Shown here: positions 8,184-19,973 of the stretch, piece after piece
Layout of the letters: every line of letters begins with the position of its first letter
Position numbering within the stretch: position 1 is the first letter of the stretch
Assembly: GCF_002843305.1 (NCBI RefSeq)
Contig: NZ_PGSG01000025.1
Coordinates: 1 to 64,000 of the forward strand
DNA: 64,000 bases
Source of the DNA: Streptomyces barkulensis
GTDB lineage: Bacteria > Actinomycetota > Actinomycetes > Streptomycetales > Streptomycetaceae
Reading direction: 5' to 3'
The notes under the pieces: model-generated
What the model was told of the DNA's origin: nothing
The model's database searches: none
What the model saw: the letters and a program-made list of their open reading frames with translations, nothing else
Program-made: the position numbers and the translations under genes

Positions 8184-10157
8184 ATGTGGCGTGGCGGTCG
8201 ATTCCTCCCGGACGGGCTGCTGTCCGAAGGGGCGACGGGCAGCCGGGCGCACCCCCTGTTCCGGATGTTCGTCCGCTGGGTGAGGCGCCCGCTGCTGGCC
8301 GTGGCACGGTTGTGGCGGCGCAACATCCAGCTACGGGTGGTGACCGCCACGCTGCTGATGTCCCTCGCGGTCGTCCTGCTGCTGGGCCTGGTCGTCATCG
8401 GCCAGGTCAGCAACGGACTCCTGGACGCCAAGCAGCAGGCCGCGCGGAGCCAGGCCGCCGGCGGCTTCGCGGTGGCCGAGCAGTTGGCCGACGACGCGGC
8501 CGACGAAGCGGCCTCGGGGGGCGCCGGCAATGTCCGCGGCGGGCGCCAGGACACCGGCACCTGGCTGAACGACCTGGTGACGCAGCTCGCCAGCGGTGGC
8601 CAGGGTGTCTACTACCTGGTGGCGCTCAGCTCCGAGGAGGGACCGGACACCTTCGGCACGGACGAGGGGTCGGGCAGCCACGGACCCCGCGCGTCCTTCG
8701 ACCTCAAGCCCGAGGAGAGCGTGTCGCCGCAGCTGCGCGAGGCGCTGGACGAGAGCCCCGACACCTACGAGCAGTACGGCACGATCGTGCTGGAGGGCGG
8801 CCGGACCGAGGCCGCGCTGGTCATAGGCAAGCGGCTGAACGACCCCAACGGCGATCCGTACCAGCTGTACTACCTCTTCCCGTTCCAGCAGGAGGAGAAG
8901 TCCCTCAGCCTGGTCAAGGGCACCCTTGCCACCGCCGGGGTCTTCGTGGTGGTGCTGCTGGGCGCCATCGCCTGGCTCGTCGTGCGCCAGGTGGTCACCC
9001 CCGTCCGGATGGCCGCCAGGATCTCCGAGCGGCTCGCCGCCGGACGTCTGCAGGAGCGGATGAAGGTCAGCGGCGAGGACGACATCGCCCGGCTGGGCGA
9101 GGCGTTCAACAAGATGGCGAAGAACCTCCAGACGAAGATCCAGCAGCTGGAGGAGCTGTCCCGGATGCAGCGTCGCTTCGTCTCGGACGTCTCCCACGAG
9201 CTGCGCACCCCGCTCACCACGGTGCGGATGGCCGCCGACGTCATCCACGAGGCGCGCGACGAGTTCGACCCGGTGACGGCCCGCTCGGCCGAGTTGCTGC
9301 TGGGGCAGCTGGACCGCTTCGAGTCGCTGCTGGCGGATCTGCTGGAGATCAGCCGCTTCGACGCCAAGGCGGCCGCGCTGGAGGCCGATCCGGTGGACGT
9401 GCGCGATGTGGTCAGGCGCGTTCTGGAGGGTGCGGAGCCGCTGGCCGAGCGCAAGGGCAGCCGATTTCTGGTCCACGGCGACGAGCGGCCGGTCGTGGCG
9501 GAGGCGGACGCCCGGCGCATCGAGCGCGTGCTGCGCAACCTCGTGGTCAACGCGGTCGAGCACGGCGAGGGCCGGGACATCGTGGTCCGGCTCGCCTCGG
9601 GCGACGGCGCGGTGGCCGTGGCGGTGCGCGACTACGGGGTGGGTCTCAAGCCGGGCGAGGCCAACCGGGTATTCAACCGCTTCTGGCGTGCGGACCCGGC
9701 CCGTGCCCGCACCACCGGCGGCACCGGCCTGGGCCTGTCCATCGCGGTCGAGGACGCCAGGCTGCACGGTGGCTGGCTGCAGGCCTGGGGCGAGCCGGGC
9801 GGCGGTTCGCAGTTCCGGCTGACCATTCCGCGGACCGCGGGCGAGCCGCTGCGCGGCTCGCCCATCCCCCTGGAGCCGGCCGACTCCCGCCGCCGGAGGG
9901 AGGCGGCCCGGGCCCCGTCCGGCGGGGCACACGCCTCCGTGCCGCACCCGGCCCCGTCCCGGGGGGCCGGGCGGGAGCCGCACCGGTCGCCCGGCGGCGC
10001 GGCGGCGGCGCCGGGGAAGTCCGGGGACGCCGGGAGCGGTCCGGGCGGTCCGGGCGGTCCGGCCGGTCCGGCCGGCGGAGAGTCGGAGGCGCGGAGCCGG
10101 ACATCGACGGAACCGGAGGAGGAGCAGGGTGGACATGGCGACCGGCAAGGCGACTGA
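8184..10157 (+). CDS. mtrB: sensor histidine kinase MtrB
   Basis: A 657-residue membrane sensor kinase. Two transmembrane segments (about residues 52-78 and 245-270) flank an extracytoplasmic sensor domain. They are followed by a HAMP domain, the phosphoaccepting H-box VSDVSHELRTPLTTVRMAAD (His338), and the ATPase domain with N-box NLVVNAVEHG and G-box GTGLGLSIAVEDARLHGG. After the kinase core comes a tail of about 105 residues very rich in Gly, Pro and Ala, which is absent from the mycobacterial protein and looks disordered. The last 29 bases overlap the start of lpqB, which suggests translational coupling. Confidence 0.95.
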   Translation: MWRGGRFLPDGLLSEGATGSRAHPLFRMFVRWVRRPLLAVARLWRRNIQLRVVTATLLMSLAVVLLLGLVVIGQVSNGLLDAKQQAARSQAAGGFAVAEQLADDAADEAASGGAGNVRGGRQDTGTWLNDLVTQLASGGQGVYYLVALSSEEGPDTFGTDEGSGSHGPRASFDLKPEESVSPQLREALDESPDTYEQYGTIVLEGGRTEAALVIGKRLNDPNGDPYQLYYLFPFQQEEKSLSLVKGTLATAGVFVVVLLGAIAWLVVRQVVTPVRMAARISERLAAGRLQERMKVSGEDDIARLGEAFNKMAKNLQTKIQQLEELSRMQRRFVSDVSHELRTPLTTVRMAADVIHEARDEFDPVTARSAELLLGQLDRFESLLADLLEISRFDAKAAALEADPVDVRDVVRRVLEGAEPLAERKGSRFLVHGDERPVVAEADARRIERVLRNLVVNAVEHGEGRDIVVRLASGDGAVAVAVRDYGVGLKPGEANRVFNRFWRADPARARTTGGTGLGLSIAVEDARLHGGWLQAWGEPGGGSQFRLTIPRTAGEPLRGSPIPLEPADSRRRREAARAPSGGAHASVPHPAPSRGAGREPHRSPGGAAAAPGKSGDAGSGPGGPGGPAGPAGGESEARSRTSTEPEEEQGGHGDRQGD

Positions 10158-12027
10158 GCGTCCGAGCGAGGGCTTCCGCCCTCCCCGCTCCTTCCGTACG
10201 CGCCGCGGGTCCGCGGCGGTGCTCGGTGCTCTCGTCCTGCTGCTCGCCGGGTGCGCGTCGATGCCCTCCGAAGGGGAGGTCCGCAAAGTGGACCCCCTCT
10301 CCCGGGCCGACACCGACTCCCAGGCACGGGTGTTCGGAGTGAGCCCGCGCAAGGGCGCGGAGCCCTGGCAGATCGTGCGCGGCTTCCTGGAGGCCACCAC
10401 GAGCGACGAGCCGGAGTTCGCCACCGCTCGCGAGTACCTCACCGGCAGGGCCGCGCACGGCTGGGACCCCTTCGCCCGTACGACGGTGCTCGACGCCGCT
10501 CCCACCGTGTTCGCCTCCGGTCCTCCCCCCGCCGGTGAGGAGGGCGGCACCACCCTGGAGGTGACCGGTCCCACCGTCGCGCTGGTGGACAGCGAGCACG
10601 CCCACCAGCCCAGCGACGGGACGTACCGGGAGACGTTCCACCTCGTCCGGGTCGGCGGGGAGTGGCGCATCGACCGGCTGCCGGACGGGCTGGTGGTGGC
10701 CGAGGCCGACTTCGAGCGCAACTACGAGTCGGTCAACACCTACCACTACGCCGACCTGGGCCCGGACACCGGTGCGGTGACGCGGGGCGACGACGTCCTG
10801 GTCGCCGATCCGGTCTACGTCCGGGAGCGCATAGACCCGCTGACCGAGGCGGTGGAGGCGTTGCTGGACGGCCCGACCGGCTGGCTGGCCCCGGTGGTCG
10901 GCTCGGCCTTCCCCGAGGGCACGCGGCTCGCCCACGGCGCGAGGGTCTCCCCGAACGACTCCGGCACGCTGACCGTTCCGCTGGTCGTGCGCGACGGGAA
11001 GGGGCGTGAGCGACCGCTCAGGGTGGGCAGCGCCCAGTGCGACCGGATGGCCGCCCAGGTGCTGCACACCGTGGACGGCCAGGTGTCGGCCAGGACCTCC
11101 CGCATCCGGCTGACCAGGGGGGAGAGCGGCACGGAGCTGTGCTCCCTGACCGCGGACGAGGCCGAGGCGTACGCGCCGGGCCGGCTGGGCGGCGACGGCG
11201 GCGGCCAGTACTTCGTCGACGACCGCGACCGGCTGGCCGTGGTGCTGGGCGACGGCGACCGGACCGCGCCCGTCGGAGGCCCGTTCGGCACGGGGCGGAC
11301 CCGGATGGGCGCGGTCTCGGTGAGCCGGGACGAGAAGCGCGGTGCGGGGGTGTCGCTGGACGGCCGGTCGCTGTTCGTCGCCCCGCTCACCGCCGACACC
11401 GGACTCGGCGACCCCGTCGTGGTCAGCGGCGCACAGCGGGAGAAGGACGGGCTGACGGCTCCGAGCTGGGACGGGCTCGGTGATCTGTGGGTGGCCGACC
11501 GCGATCCGGACAGGCCCCGGCTGCTGTGGCTGCGCGGGGGCCAGGAGGAGGCGAGAGAGGTCGAGGTGGCCGGTCTCGGCCGCGGCCGGATCGAGGCGCT
11601 GAGGGTCTCCTCGGACGGTGTGCGCATGGCACTGCTGGTCAGCGAGGGAGACCGGACGACCCTCCGGCTCGGACGCATCGAGCGGGAGGAGTCCGAGGAC
11701 GGGGATCCCCGGGCGACCGTGGAGGGTCTGCGGCCCATCGCGCCGCGGATGGAGGAGGTGCTGGACGCCTCCTGGGCGGGTGACAGCAGGCTGGTGGTCG
11801 TCGGCCGGGAGTCCAAGGGGGTACAGCAGTTGCGCTACACGGCGACGGACGGCTCCTCGGCCGGTCCCTCGACGCTGCCCGGGCTCAACGGGGTGACCGG
11901 TGTGGCGGCCTCGGAGAACGGGGACAGGCCGCTGCTGGCCGACACCGGGGAGGGCATCGCCCGGCTTGATCGCGCCGAGTGGGAACTGGTCACGGACGAG
12001 GGGTCGATGCCCGTCTACCCGGGGTAG
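10129..12027 (+). CDS. lpqB: lipoprotein LpqB (MtrAB accessory protein)
   Basis: A 632-residue exported lipoprotein. The signal peptide ends in the lipobox LLLAGC with the lipidated Cys42. A GerMN domain follows (about residues 190-330), then a C-terminal beta-propeller-like region that includes TAPSWDGLGDLWVADRDPDR. In mycobacteria LpqB binds the MtrB extracellular domain and modulates MtrA activation. The GTG at 10129 is used, within mtrB and after a GGAGGAGGAG ribosome binding site; ATG at 10135 is an alternative with slightly longer spacing. Confidence 0.93.
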   Translation: MDMATGKATERPSEGFRPPRSFRTRRGSAAVLGALVLLLAGCASMPSEGEVRKVDPLSRADTDSQARVFGVSPRKGAEPWQIVRGFLEATTSDEPEFATAREYLTGRAAHGWDPFARTTVLDAAPTVFASGPPPAGEEGGTTLEVTGPTVALVDSEHAHQPSDGTYRETFHLVRVGGEWRIDRLPDGLVVAEADFERNYESVNTYHYADLGPDTGAVTRGDDVLVADPVYVRERIDPLTEAVEALLDGPTGWLAPVVGSAFPEGTRLAHGARVSPNDSGTLTVPLVVRDGKGRERPLRVGSAQCDRMAAQVLHTVDGQVSARTSRIRLTRGESGTELCSLTADEAEAYAPGRLGGDGGGQYFVDDRDRLAVVLGDGDRTAPVGGPFGTGRTRMGAVSVSRDEKRGAGVSLDGRSLFVAPLTADTGLGDPVVVSGAQREKDGLTAPSWDGLGDLWVADRDPDRPRLLWLRGGQEEAREVEVAGLGRGRIEALRVSSDGVRMALLVSEGDRTTLRLGRIEREESEDGDPRATVEGLRPIAPRMEEVLDASWAGDSRLVVVGRESKGVQQLRYTATDGSSAGPSTLPGLNGVTGVAASENGDRPLLADTGEGIARLDRAEWELVTDEGSMPVYPG

Positions 12028-12037
12028 CCATCCCGGT

Positions 12038-12775
12038 ATGTTCGGTATGCGGGAATGGTGGCGGGAGCTGGCGGATCTGGTGCTGCCGGCCGACTGTGCC
12101 GGGTGCGGCCTGCCGCGCACCGGCCTGTGCGCGGGGTGTCAGGAACTGCTGCGCGGTTCCCGGCCGCGGCGGGTGCGGCCGGACCCGCCGCCGGACGGCC
12201 TGCCGCCGGTCCACGCGTGCCTGGCCTACGCCGACGAGGTGCGGGCGGTGCTGCTCGCGCACAAGGAGCGCGGCGCCCTGCGGCTGGCCGCTCCGCTGGG
12301 GGCGGTGCTGGCCGGTGCGGTGCGGGCGGCGGCCGAGGAGGTGGCGCCGGGGGGAGCGGCGCCGGGGGGAGCGGCACGGGGGAGGACGGGACCGCTGCTG
12401 CTGGTGCCGGTGCCCTCGGCACGGCGCTCGGTGGCGGCCCGCGGCCACGACCCGGTACGGAGGATGGCGCTGGCGGCGGCCGGTGAGCTCAGACGCGCCG
12501 GGCGGCCGGCGCGGGTCCTGCCCGTACTGCGGCAGCGGCGCACCGTGGCGGACCAGGCGGGGCTGGACGCCCGGCAGCGCCTGGCCAACCTGGCGGGCGC
12601 ACTGGACACGGCAGCCGGTGCGGGACGGCTGCTGGAGCAGGGCCCGGTGGTCGTGGTGGACGACCTGGTGACCACGGGCGCCTCGCTGGCGGAGGCGGCG
12701 CGGGCGCTGAGCCGGGCGGGCGGCGCGGTGGCCGGTGCGGCGGTGGTGGCGGCGGCGCGGCCCGACGCCCCATAG
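12038..12775 (+). CDS. ComF family phosphoribosyltransferase-like protein
   Basis: A 245-residue ComF-type protein. The N-terminal zinc-binding site has four cysteines (Cys20, 23, 31, 34 in ADCAGCGLPRTGLCAGC). The C-terminal phosphoribosyltransferase fold has the PRPP-binding motif VVVVDDLVTTGASLAEAARA. ComF helps DNA uptake in competent Firmicutes; in actinobacteria its role is not defined. The gene lies 10 bases after lpqB, as in other actinobacteria, and probably belongs to the same transcript. ATG at 12038 is preferred; ATG at 12047 is also possible. Confidence 0.88.
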   Translation: MFGMREWWRELADLVLPADCAGCGLPRTGLCAGCQELLRGSRPRRVRPDPPPDGLPPVHACLAYADEVRAVLLAHKERGALRLAAPLGAVLAGAVRAAAEEVAPGGAAPGGAARGRTGPLLLVPVPSARRSVAARGHDPVRRMALAAAGELRRAGRPARVLPVLRQRRTVADQAGLDARQRLANLAGALDTAAGAGRLLEQGPVVVVDDLVTTGASLAEAARALSRAGGAVAGAAVVAAARPDAP

Positions 12776-12795
12776 CACCGCCTCTGCCGCGGTGC
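12775..12795 (+). terminator. possible terminator hairpin after comF
   Basis: A 7-base-pair stem (GCACCGC/GCGGTGC) with a 7-base loop begins inside the comF stop region. It has no T tract, so it would be a weak terminator; further downstream (12,830-12,875) there are three copies of an ACCGGT-containing element that could also fold. Confidence 0.4.
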
Positions 12796-13310
12796 GCCCC
12801 GCCCGCCGCTCCCGCCGCTCCCGCCGGTCCCCCACCGGTCCCGCACCGGTCCCGCACCGGTGTGCGGGCGCTCACCCGGCAGGCGGTTCGCGGGGGCGTA
12901 CCCCGGCCGGGAATGGGCAGTGTGGTCCGTACGGGTGGAACCGCCGGCGGGAGGGCCCTCCCGCCCCTCCGTGGTTCCCGCCGTGAGGGCGAAGCCGCCC
13001 ACGATCGGAGGTACGTGCCGACAGGGGGTGCCGAGTTTCCCCCGGCGGAGGTAGGTTCGGTTGTGAGGAATGGCGGGAGTCGTTCCGTACGGCGGGACAT
13101 GTGCGCTCCATGGCGTTCGCCCGGCTTTGCTGGCCGTTCCCCCGGAAACGGGAGGATGGTGATCTCCCCGACCGGGGAGGAGGAGGTGAAAGTCGCAACC
13201 CGACGTAGGGCCGAACGGTGACGGGCGGGAGCCCGTACCTTTCGGACTCAGTGCACAAAGGGCGTGCTTCGCCGCTCAGGCCGCGGAGACGCCCGGGAAC
13301 GGAGTTCTGC
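12796..13310. other. long intergenic region before hpf
   Basis: No convincing gene is seen in these roughly 515 bases. The left part holds repeated ACCGGT-type words (12,830-12,875). A possible promoter -10 hexamer TAGGTT lies at 13052-13057 with a poor -35. The right half contains the candidate structured RNA described separately. The length of the gap and the structured leader suggest post-transcriptional control of hpf. Confidence 0.5.
13138..13245 (+). ncRNA. candidate structured RNA upstream of hpf (raiA-motif-like leader)
   Basis: Three hairpins follow one another in the 535-base gap before hpf. The first has a GAAA tetraloop (CCCG/CGGG, 13141-13152). The second is CTCCCC/GGGGAG (13164-13179). 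The third is a long stem in which CCGAA (13211-13215) pairs with TTCGG (13241-13245), GGT with ACC, and ACGGGC with GCCCGT, around a GGGA loop (13227-13230). A GGTGAAAGTCGCAACC stretch joins the second and third. Two GNRA-type loops and nested pairing look like a conserved RNA rather than chance. Upstream of raiA/hpf genes a structured RNA called the raiA motif is known in Firmicutes and Actinobacteria; I assign this by position and pairing, not by a covariance search. Boundaries are approximate. Confidence 0.42.
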
Positions 13311-14015
13311 GTGGACATCGTCGTCAAGGGCCGTAAGACAGAGGTGCCGGAGCGGTTCCGCAAGCACGTGGTCGACAAGCTCAAGCTGGACAAGATCCAG
13401 AAGATCGACGCCAAGGCGATCCGCCTCGACGTCGAGGTGTCCAAGGAGCCCAACCCGCGTCAGGCCGACCGCTCCGACCGGGTCGAGATCACACTGCGCT
13501 CCCGCGGTCCGGTGATCCGCGCCGAAGCGGCGGCGGCCGACCCCTACGTGGCGCTGGATCTGGCCACGGAGAAGCTGGAGTCGCGGCTGCGCAGGCAGCA
13601 CGAGAAGCGGGTCTCCGCGCGGAAGGGGAACGGCCACCACCGGATCCCGGCGCGCGACGTGGCCGTTACCGTGCCGAACGCGGCGACCATCGGCGAGGAC
13701 GGCCGGCTCGGACCGCAGCGCACGGCGGTCGGGGAACCGCCCGCCACCACCAGGGTGGGACCGCTGGAGGTTCAGGGGGAGGGCCCCCTGGTCGTCCGGG
13801 AGAAGACCCACGCGGCGGCCCCGATGTCGTTGGACCAGGCCCTGTACGAGATGGAGCTGGTCGGGCATGACTTCTACCTGTTCATCGACTCCGAGACCAA
13901 GCTGCCGAGCGTCGTCTACCGGCGGCACGGTTACGACTACGGCGTCATCCATCTGGAACCCGATCCTTTCGTGGAGGAGGCACCGCAGGGCGCCGGAGGC
14001 GCTCTGGGTGGCTGA
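13311..14015 (+). CDS. hpf: ribosome hibernation-promoting factor, long form
   Basis: A 234-residue HPF/RaiA-type protein. The N-terminal domain (VDIVVKGRKTEVPERFRKHV, residues 1 to about 105) binds the 30S subunit at the mRNA/tRNA path. The C-terminal domain (about residues 165-225, KTHAAAPMSLDQALYEMELV and GHDFYLFIDSETKLPSVVYR) dimerises and drives 100S ribosome formation in stationary phase. The GTG at 13311 is chosen: GGAG at 13301-13304 has good spacing and the family's N-terminus matches; the frame is open further upstream but without similarity. A strong terminator follows. Confidence 0.95.
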   Translation: MDIVVKGRKTEVPERFRKHVVDKLKLDKIQKIDAKAIRLDVEVSKEPNPRQADRSDRVEITLRSRGPVIRAEAAAADPYVALDLATEKLESRLRRQHEKRVSARKGNGHHRIPARDVAVTVPNAATIGEDGRLGPQRTAVGEPPATTRVGPLEVQGEGPLVVREKTHAAAPMSLDQALYEMELVGHDFYLFIDSETKLPSVVYRRHGYDYGVIHLEPDPFVEEAPQGAGGALGG

Positions 14016-14042
14016 TAACAGTCGCTGACACCGCGCACCGGA

Positions 14043-14081
14043 CCCGCCCCCGGCCGAACGAGGAATTCGGCCGGGGGCGGG
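14043..14081 (+). terminator. hpf terminator
   Basis: A perfect 16-base-pair GC-rich stem (arms 14043-14058 and 14066-14081) with a 7-base loop lies 28 bases after the hpf stop codon. There is no T tract, as is common for Streptomyces terminators. Confidence 0.85.
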
Positions 14082-14163
14082 GGCATGGAATCATGGCCAC
14101 GTCCAACCGGCGCCCTGCATCGGCCGGTTGGCGCTGCGTAGCCTGGCTGCAGGGGGAGGAACG

Positions 14164-14916
14164 ATGGCGGACAGCTTCGGGCCGGTGGTGCCCGGTGCGC
14201 GGGAGGGCGGCCGCGGCGCCGTCCCCGCGGCCACGGGGGCGGCGGACCTGCGCGAGGAGCCCATCCGAGTCCTGGTCGTCGACGACCACGCCCTCTTCAG
14301 ACGCGGGCTGGAGATCGTCCTCGCACAGGAGGAGGACATCGAGGTCGTCGGCGAGGCGGGGGACGGGGCCGAGGCCGTGGACAAGGCCGCCGACCTGCTT
14401 CCCGACATCGTGCTGATGGATGTGCGGATGCCCCGGCGCGGCGGTATCGAGGCATGCACCTCGATCAAGGAGGTGGCCCCCAGCGCGAAGATCATCATGC
14501 TGACGATCAGCGACGAGGAGGCCGACCTCTACGACGCGATCAAGGCGGGGGCCACCGGCTACCTGCTCAAGGAGATCTCCACCGACGAGGTCTCCACCGC
14601 GATCCGCGCGGTCGCCGACGGGCAGTCGCAGATCAGCCCGTCGATGGCGGCCAAACTGCTCACCGAGTTCAAGTCGATGATTCAGCGCACCGACGAGAAG
14701 CGGCTGGTGCCCGCGCCGCGCCTGACCGACCGGGAGCTGGAGGTGCTCAAGCTCGTGGCCACCGGCATGAACAACCGGGACATCGCCAAGGAACTCTTCA
14801 TCAGCGAGAACACCGTGAAGAACCACGTCCGCAACATCCTGGAGAAGCTCCAGCTCCACTCCCGGATGGAGGCCGTGGTCTACGCGATGCGGGAGAAGAT
14901 CCTGGAGATCAGGTGA
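14164..14916 (+). CDS. NarL/FixJ-type response regulator, orphan
   Basis: A 250-residue response regulator with a receiver domain (IRVLVVDDHALFRRGLE; phosphoacceptor Asp86 in VLMDVRMPRRGG) and a C-terminal LuxR-type helix-turn-helix (LTDRELEVLKLVATGMNNRD and ENTVKNHVRNILEKL). An unstructured N-terminal extension of about 33 residues precedes the receiver. No histidine kinase gene is adjacent, so the partner is unknown. The ATG at 14164 follows a GGGGGAGGA ribosome binding site with good spacing. The gene converges with the winged-helix gene downstream. Confidence 0.92.
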   Translation: MADSFGPVVPGAREGGRGAVPAATGAADLREEPIRVLVVDDHALFRRGLEIVLAQEEDIEVVGEAGDGAEAVDKAADLLPDIVLMDVRMPRRGGIEACTSIKEVAPSAKIIMLTISDEEADLYDAIKAGATGYLLKEISTDEVSTAIRAVADGQSQISPSMAAKLLTEFKSMIQRTDEKRLVPAPRLTDRELEVLKLVATGMNNRDIAKELFISENTVKNHVRNILEKLQLHSRMEAVVYAMREKILEIR

Positions 14917-14918
14917 GA

Positions 14919-14937
14919 CGGCGCGCCAAAGGCGCCG
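14919..14937 (+). terminator. possible terminator hairpin between convergent genes
   Basis: A short CGGCGC/GCGCCG stem around GCCAAAG lies two bases after the response regulator stop codon and just before the stop codon of the convergent gene. It is compact and lacks a T tract, so only moderate termination is expected. Confidence 0.4.
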
Positions 14938-14943
14938 GGCGCG

Positions 14944-16113
14944 TCAGTCGAGGGCCGCGGTGAGGGCCGCGGCCAGCGCCGGGTCGTCGCAGCGCTCGAC
15001 GCGGACCGCGTCGCAGCCCACCCACTCCGCCGCCTCCCGCAGCGCCCGCGCCATCGGCACCACCGCCCCGCGCCCCGCCATCGACACCTGCCGCGCCACC
15101 AGCGTCCTCCCCTCGCGGGCCGGATCGACCCGGCCCAGCAGCCGTCCCCCCGACAGCAGCGGCATCGCGAAGTAGCCGTGTATCCGCCGAGCCCTGGGTA
15201 CGTACGCCTCCAGCCGGTGGGTGAAACCGAAGATCCTCTCGGTGCGCCTGCGGTCCCAGATCAGCGAGTCGAACGGCGACAGCAGCGTGGTGCGGTGCCG
15301 CCCCCGGCCTCCGGACGACTCGGCCTCCAGCGCCGCCGGGTCCGCCCAGGCGGGCCTGCCCCAGCCCGCCACCTCCACCGGTACCAGGCCCGTACCGGCG
15401 AGGACCGCGTCGACCTGCTCGCCCTTCAGCCGGTGGTAGTCGGCCAGATCGGCGCGGGTGGCCACACCCATCGCCCGCCCGGCCTGGGCGACCAGCCGGC
15501 GCAGGCACTCGTGGTCGGCCGGGTCGTCGTGGAACAGCTCGCCGGGGACGGCGCGCTCGGCCAGGTCGTACACCCTCTTCCAGCCGCGCCGTTCGGCGCA
15601 GACCACTTCGCCGGTGTCCAGCAGCCACTCCACCGCGATCTTCGTCTCGGACCAGTCGTACCACTCGCCGCCGTTCTTCGCGCCGCCCAGCTCGGTGGCC
15701 GTCAGCGGGCCGTCGGCCTTCAGCCGGTCACGTACGGCGGCGCAGGAACGCTCGGAGTCCTCCATGCGGTGCCAGCGGTGCCCCCTGGCCCGGAACGCCC
15801 GGCGCCGGAACGCGAAGTACGGCCACTCCTCGACCGGCAGGACGCAGGCGGCGTGCGACCAGTACTCGAAGGCGCGCCCTCCCGTCCAGTACGCCGCCTC
15901 CACCGTGCCGCGGCCGACCGCGCCCAGCCGTGCGTACGGCACCAGCTCGTGGGAGCGGGCCAGCACCGAGATGGTGTCCAGCTGCACGGCTCCCAGGCGG
16001 CGCAGCACCCCTTCCACCCCGGCCCGGCGGTCCGGGGCTCCCAGCAGTCCCTGTGCGCGCAGCGCGATCCGGCGGGCCTCGTCGGCGGAGAGTGAGAGTG
16101 AGACGGAGGTCAT
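14944..16113 (-). CDS. winged helix DNA-binding protein, AlkZ/YcaQ family
   Basis: A 389-residue member of the winged-helix family that includes AlkZ (YcaQ), a DNA glycosylase for interstrand crosslinks. Family features are LGAVQLDTISVLARSHELVP near residue 45 and FEYWSHAACVLPVEEWPYFA near residue 85. In AlkZ a QxQ or QxD motif is catalytic; the QLD seen here fits the QxD form. Family members are often linked to antibiotic self-protection but many are housekeeping. ATG at 16113 is chosen: a TATCGT -10-like hexamer lies seven bases upstream, which suggests a leaderless transcript; a GTG at 16137 is the alternative. Confidence 0.85.
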   Translation of the reverse strand: MTSVSLSLSADEARRIALRAQGLLGAPDRRAGVEGVLRRLGAVQLDTISVLARSHELVPYARLGAVGRGTVEAAYWTGGRAFEYWSHAACVLPVEEWPYFAFRRRAFRARGHRWHRMEDSERSCAAVRDRLKADGPLTATELGGAKNGGEWYDWSETKIAVEWLLDTGEVVCAERRGWKRVYDLAERAVPGELFHDDPADHECLRRLVAQAGRAMGVATRADLADYHRLKGEQVDAVLAGTGLVPVEVAGWGRPAWADPAALEAESSGGRGRHRTTLLSPFDSLIWDRRRTERIFGFTHRLEAYVPRARRIHGYFAMPLLSGGRLLGRVDPAREGRTLVARQVSMAGRGAVVPMARALREAAEWVGCDAVRVERCDDPALAAALTAALD

Positions 16114-16163
16114 GCGCCCGACGATAGGGCCTGCCACCGACAGCGGGCCCGGAAACGGCCGGT

Positions 16164-16193
16164 GCCCGCCGCCGGAGCACGCCGGCGGCGGGC
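16164..16193 (-). terminator. terminator after GNAT gene
   Basis: A perfect 12-base-pair GC stem (arms 16164-16175 and 16182-16193) with a 6-base loop lies directly downstream of the minus-strand GNAT stop codon and upstream of the winged-helix gene. Confidence 0.7.
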
Positions 16194-16200
16194 GCGGTTC

Positions 16201-16782
16201 CTACGGCGCGGGCAGGTAGGGCACGGCCGCCGTCAGCCCCCGGTCCGAGGGCAGCAGCGACGCCACCCAGGCGTCCCGCCGGGTCCCGCGGAAGGTGATC
16301 CGCGCCCGCAGGGTGCCCTCCACCACGAAGCCCAGCCGCTCCGCCACGGCCCGCGATCCGGTGTTCCCGGCCTCGGCGAACCACTCCAGCCGTTCCACGC
16401 CCAGCTCGCGGAAGGCCCAGTCGGCCACCGCCCGCGCGGCCTCCACGGTGTACCCGCGGCCCCGCCACTCCTTGGCCGTCCAGTAGCCCAGCTCCGCCAG
16501 GCGCCCCTCCGGGCCGGGCGGTGTGATGCGCACCAGCCCCGTCGAGCCCACCAGCTCCCCGTCACGGGTGAAGACGCCGAAGTTGTACGCGGTGTCCTCG
16601 CGCCAGCCCGCCGGGCCGATGTTGAGCACGAACTCCTGCGCGTGCCGCCGCTCGTACGGCTCGGGGAGGGTGGTCCAGCGCAGGATGTCCGGGTCCTGGC
16701 AGGCGGCGTGGACGGCGGGAACGTCCTGCGGCTGGAAGGGACGCAGCAGGAGGCGCTCGGTGCCGAGGGTGACGGGTCGCAT
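16201..16782 (-). CDS. GNAT family N-acetyltransferase (RimJ/RimL type)
   Basis: A 193-residue acetyltransferase of the RimJ/RimL subgroup. It starts with the typical [20 protein letters not shown], has the acetyl-CoA loop [19 protein letters not shown] and the late motif [20 protein letters not shown]. The substrate is probably an N-terminal or side-chain amine of a protein or a small amine, but it cannot be told from sequence. The ATG at 16782 is chosen from the family's usual N-terminus; ATG at 16803 adds seven residues. The gene is divergent from secA. Confidence 0.87.
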   Translation of the reverse strand: MRPVTLGTERLLLRPFQPQDVPAVHAACQDPDILRWTTLPEPYERRHAQEFVLNIGPAGWREDTAYNFGVFTRDGELVGSTGLVRITPPGPEGRLAELGYWTAKEWRGRGYTVEAARAVADWAFRELGVERLEWFAEAGNTGSRAVAERLGFVVEGTLRARITFRGTRRDAWVASLLPSDRGLTAAVPYLPAP

Positions 16783-16972
16783 GGAGATGATTGTGCCGGT
16801 CATCCAATCGGGCGGAACCGGCACCTTCCGAGTCTCCGGCACGTTGGGGGGTACAGGGGCCGGTGCCCCTCGCATACGATGGCCGGTGCGGCTGGGCCCG
16901 ACGCAAGGAAGAGGCCCGCCGTGCCAGAGCACCCAGACCGTGCCCGGCCCGACCGGCAAGGAGCCAGCCTAC

Positions 16973-19804
<2,832 letters not shown>

Positions 19805-19855
19805 CCCGGCGACCGCCGCCGCACGCCGGGCGGAGGTCCGCTTCGAGGCCGGTCC

Positions 19856-19888
19856 GGGGCCGGGCGTCCGAGCAGGACGCCCGGCCCC
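19856..19888. terminator. bidirectional terminator between secA and the convergent gene
   Basis: A perfect 14-base-pair stem (arms 19856-19869 and 19875-19888) with loop GAGCA is followed by GCGGCGTTTT. It lies between the convergent secA and Rv3235-type genes and can serve both. Confidence 0.88.
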
Positions 19889-19973
19889 GCGGCGTTTTCC
19901 GTGCCGCGCGGGCCCCCGCGTTCCGCGCGGTGCGGTCACGGTTCCCTCCCGCCGCTCAGGGCGGTCCCGCCGG

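Noticed and set aside
13067..13084. Possible SigR-type promoter (GGAAT ... GTT) before hpf
   Set aside because: The spacing between the two words is about 10 bases instead of the required 18-19.
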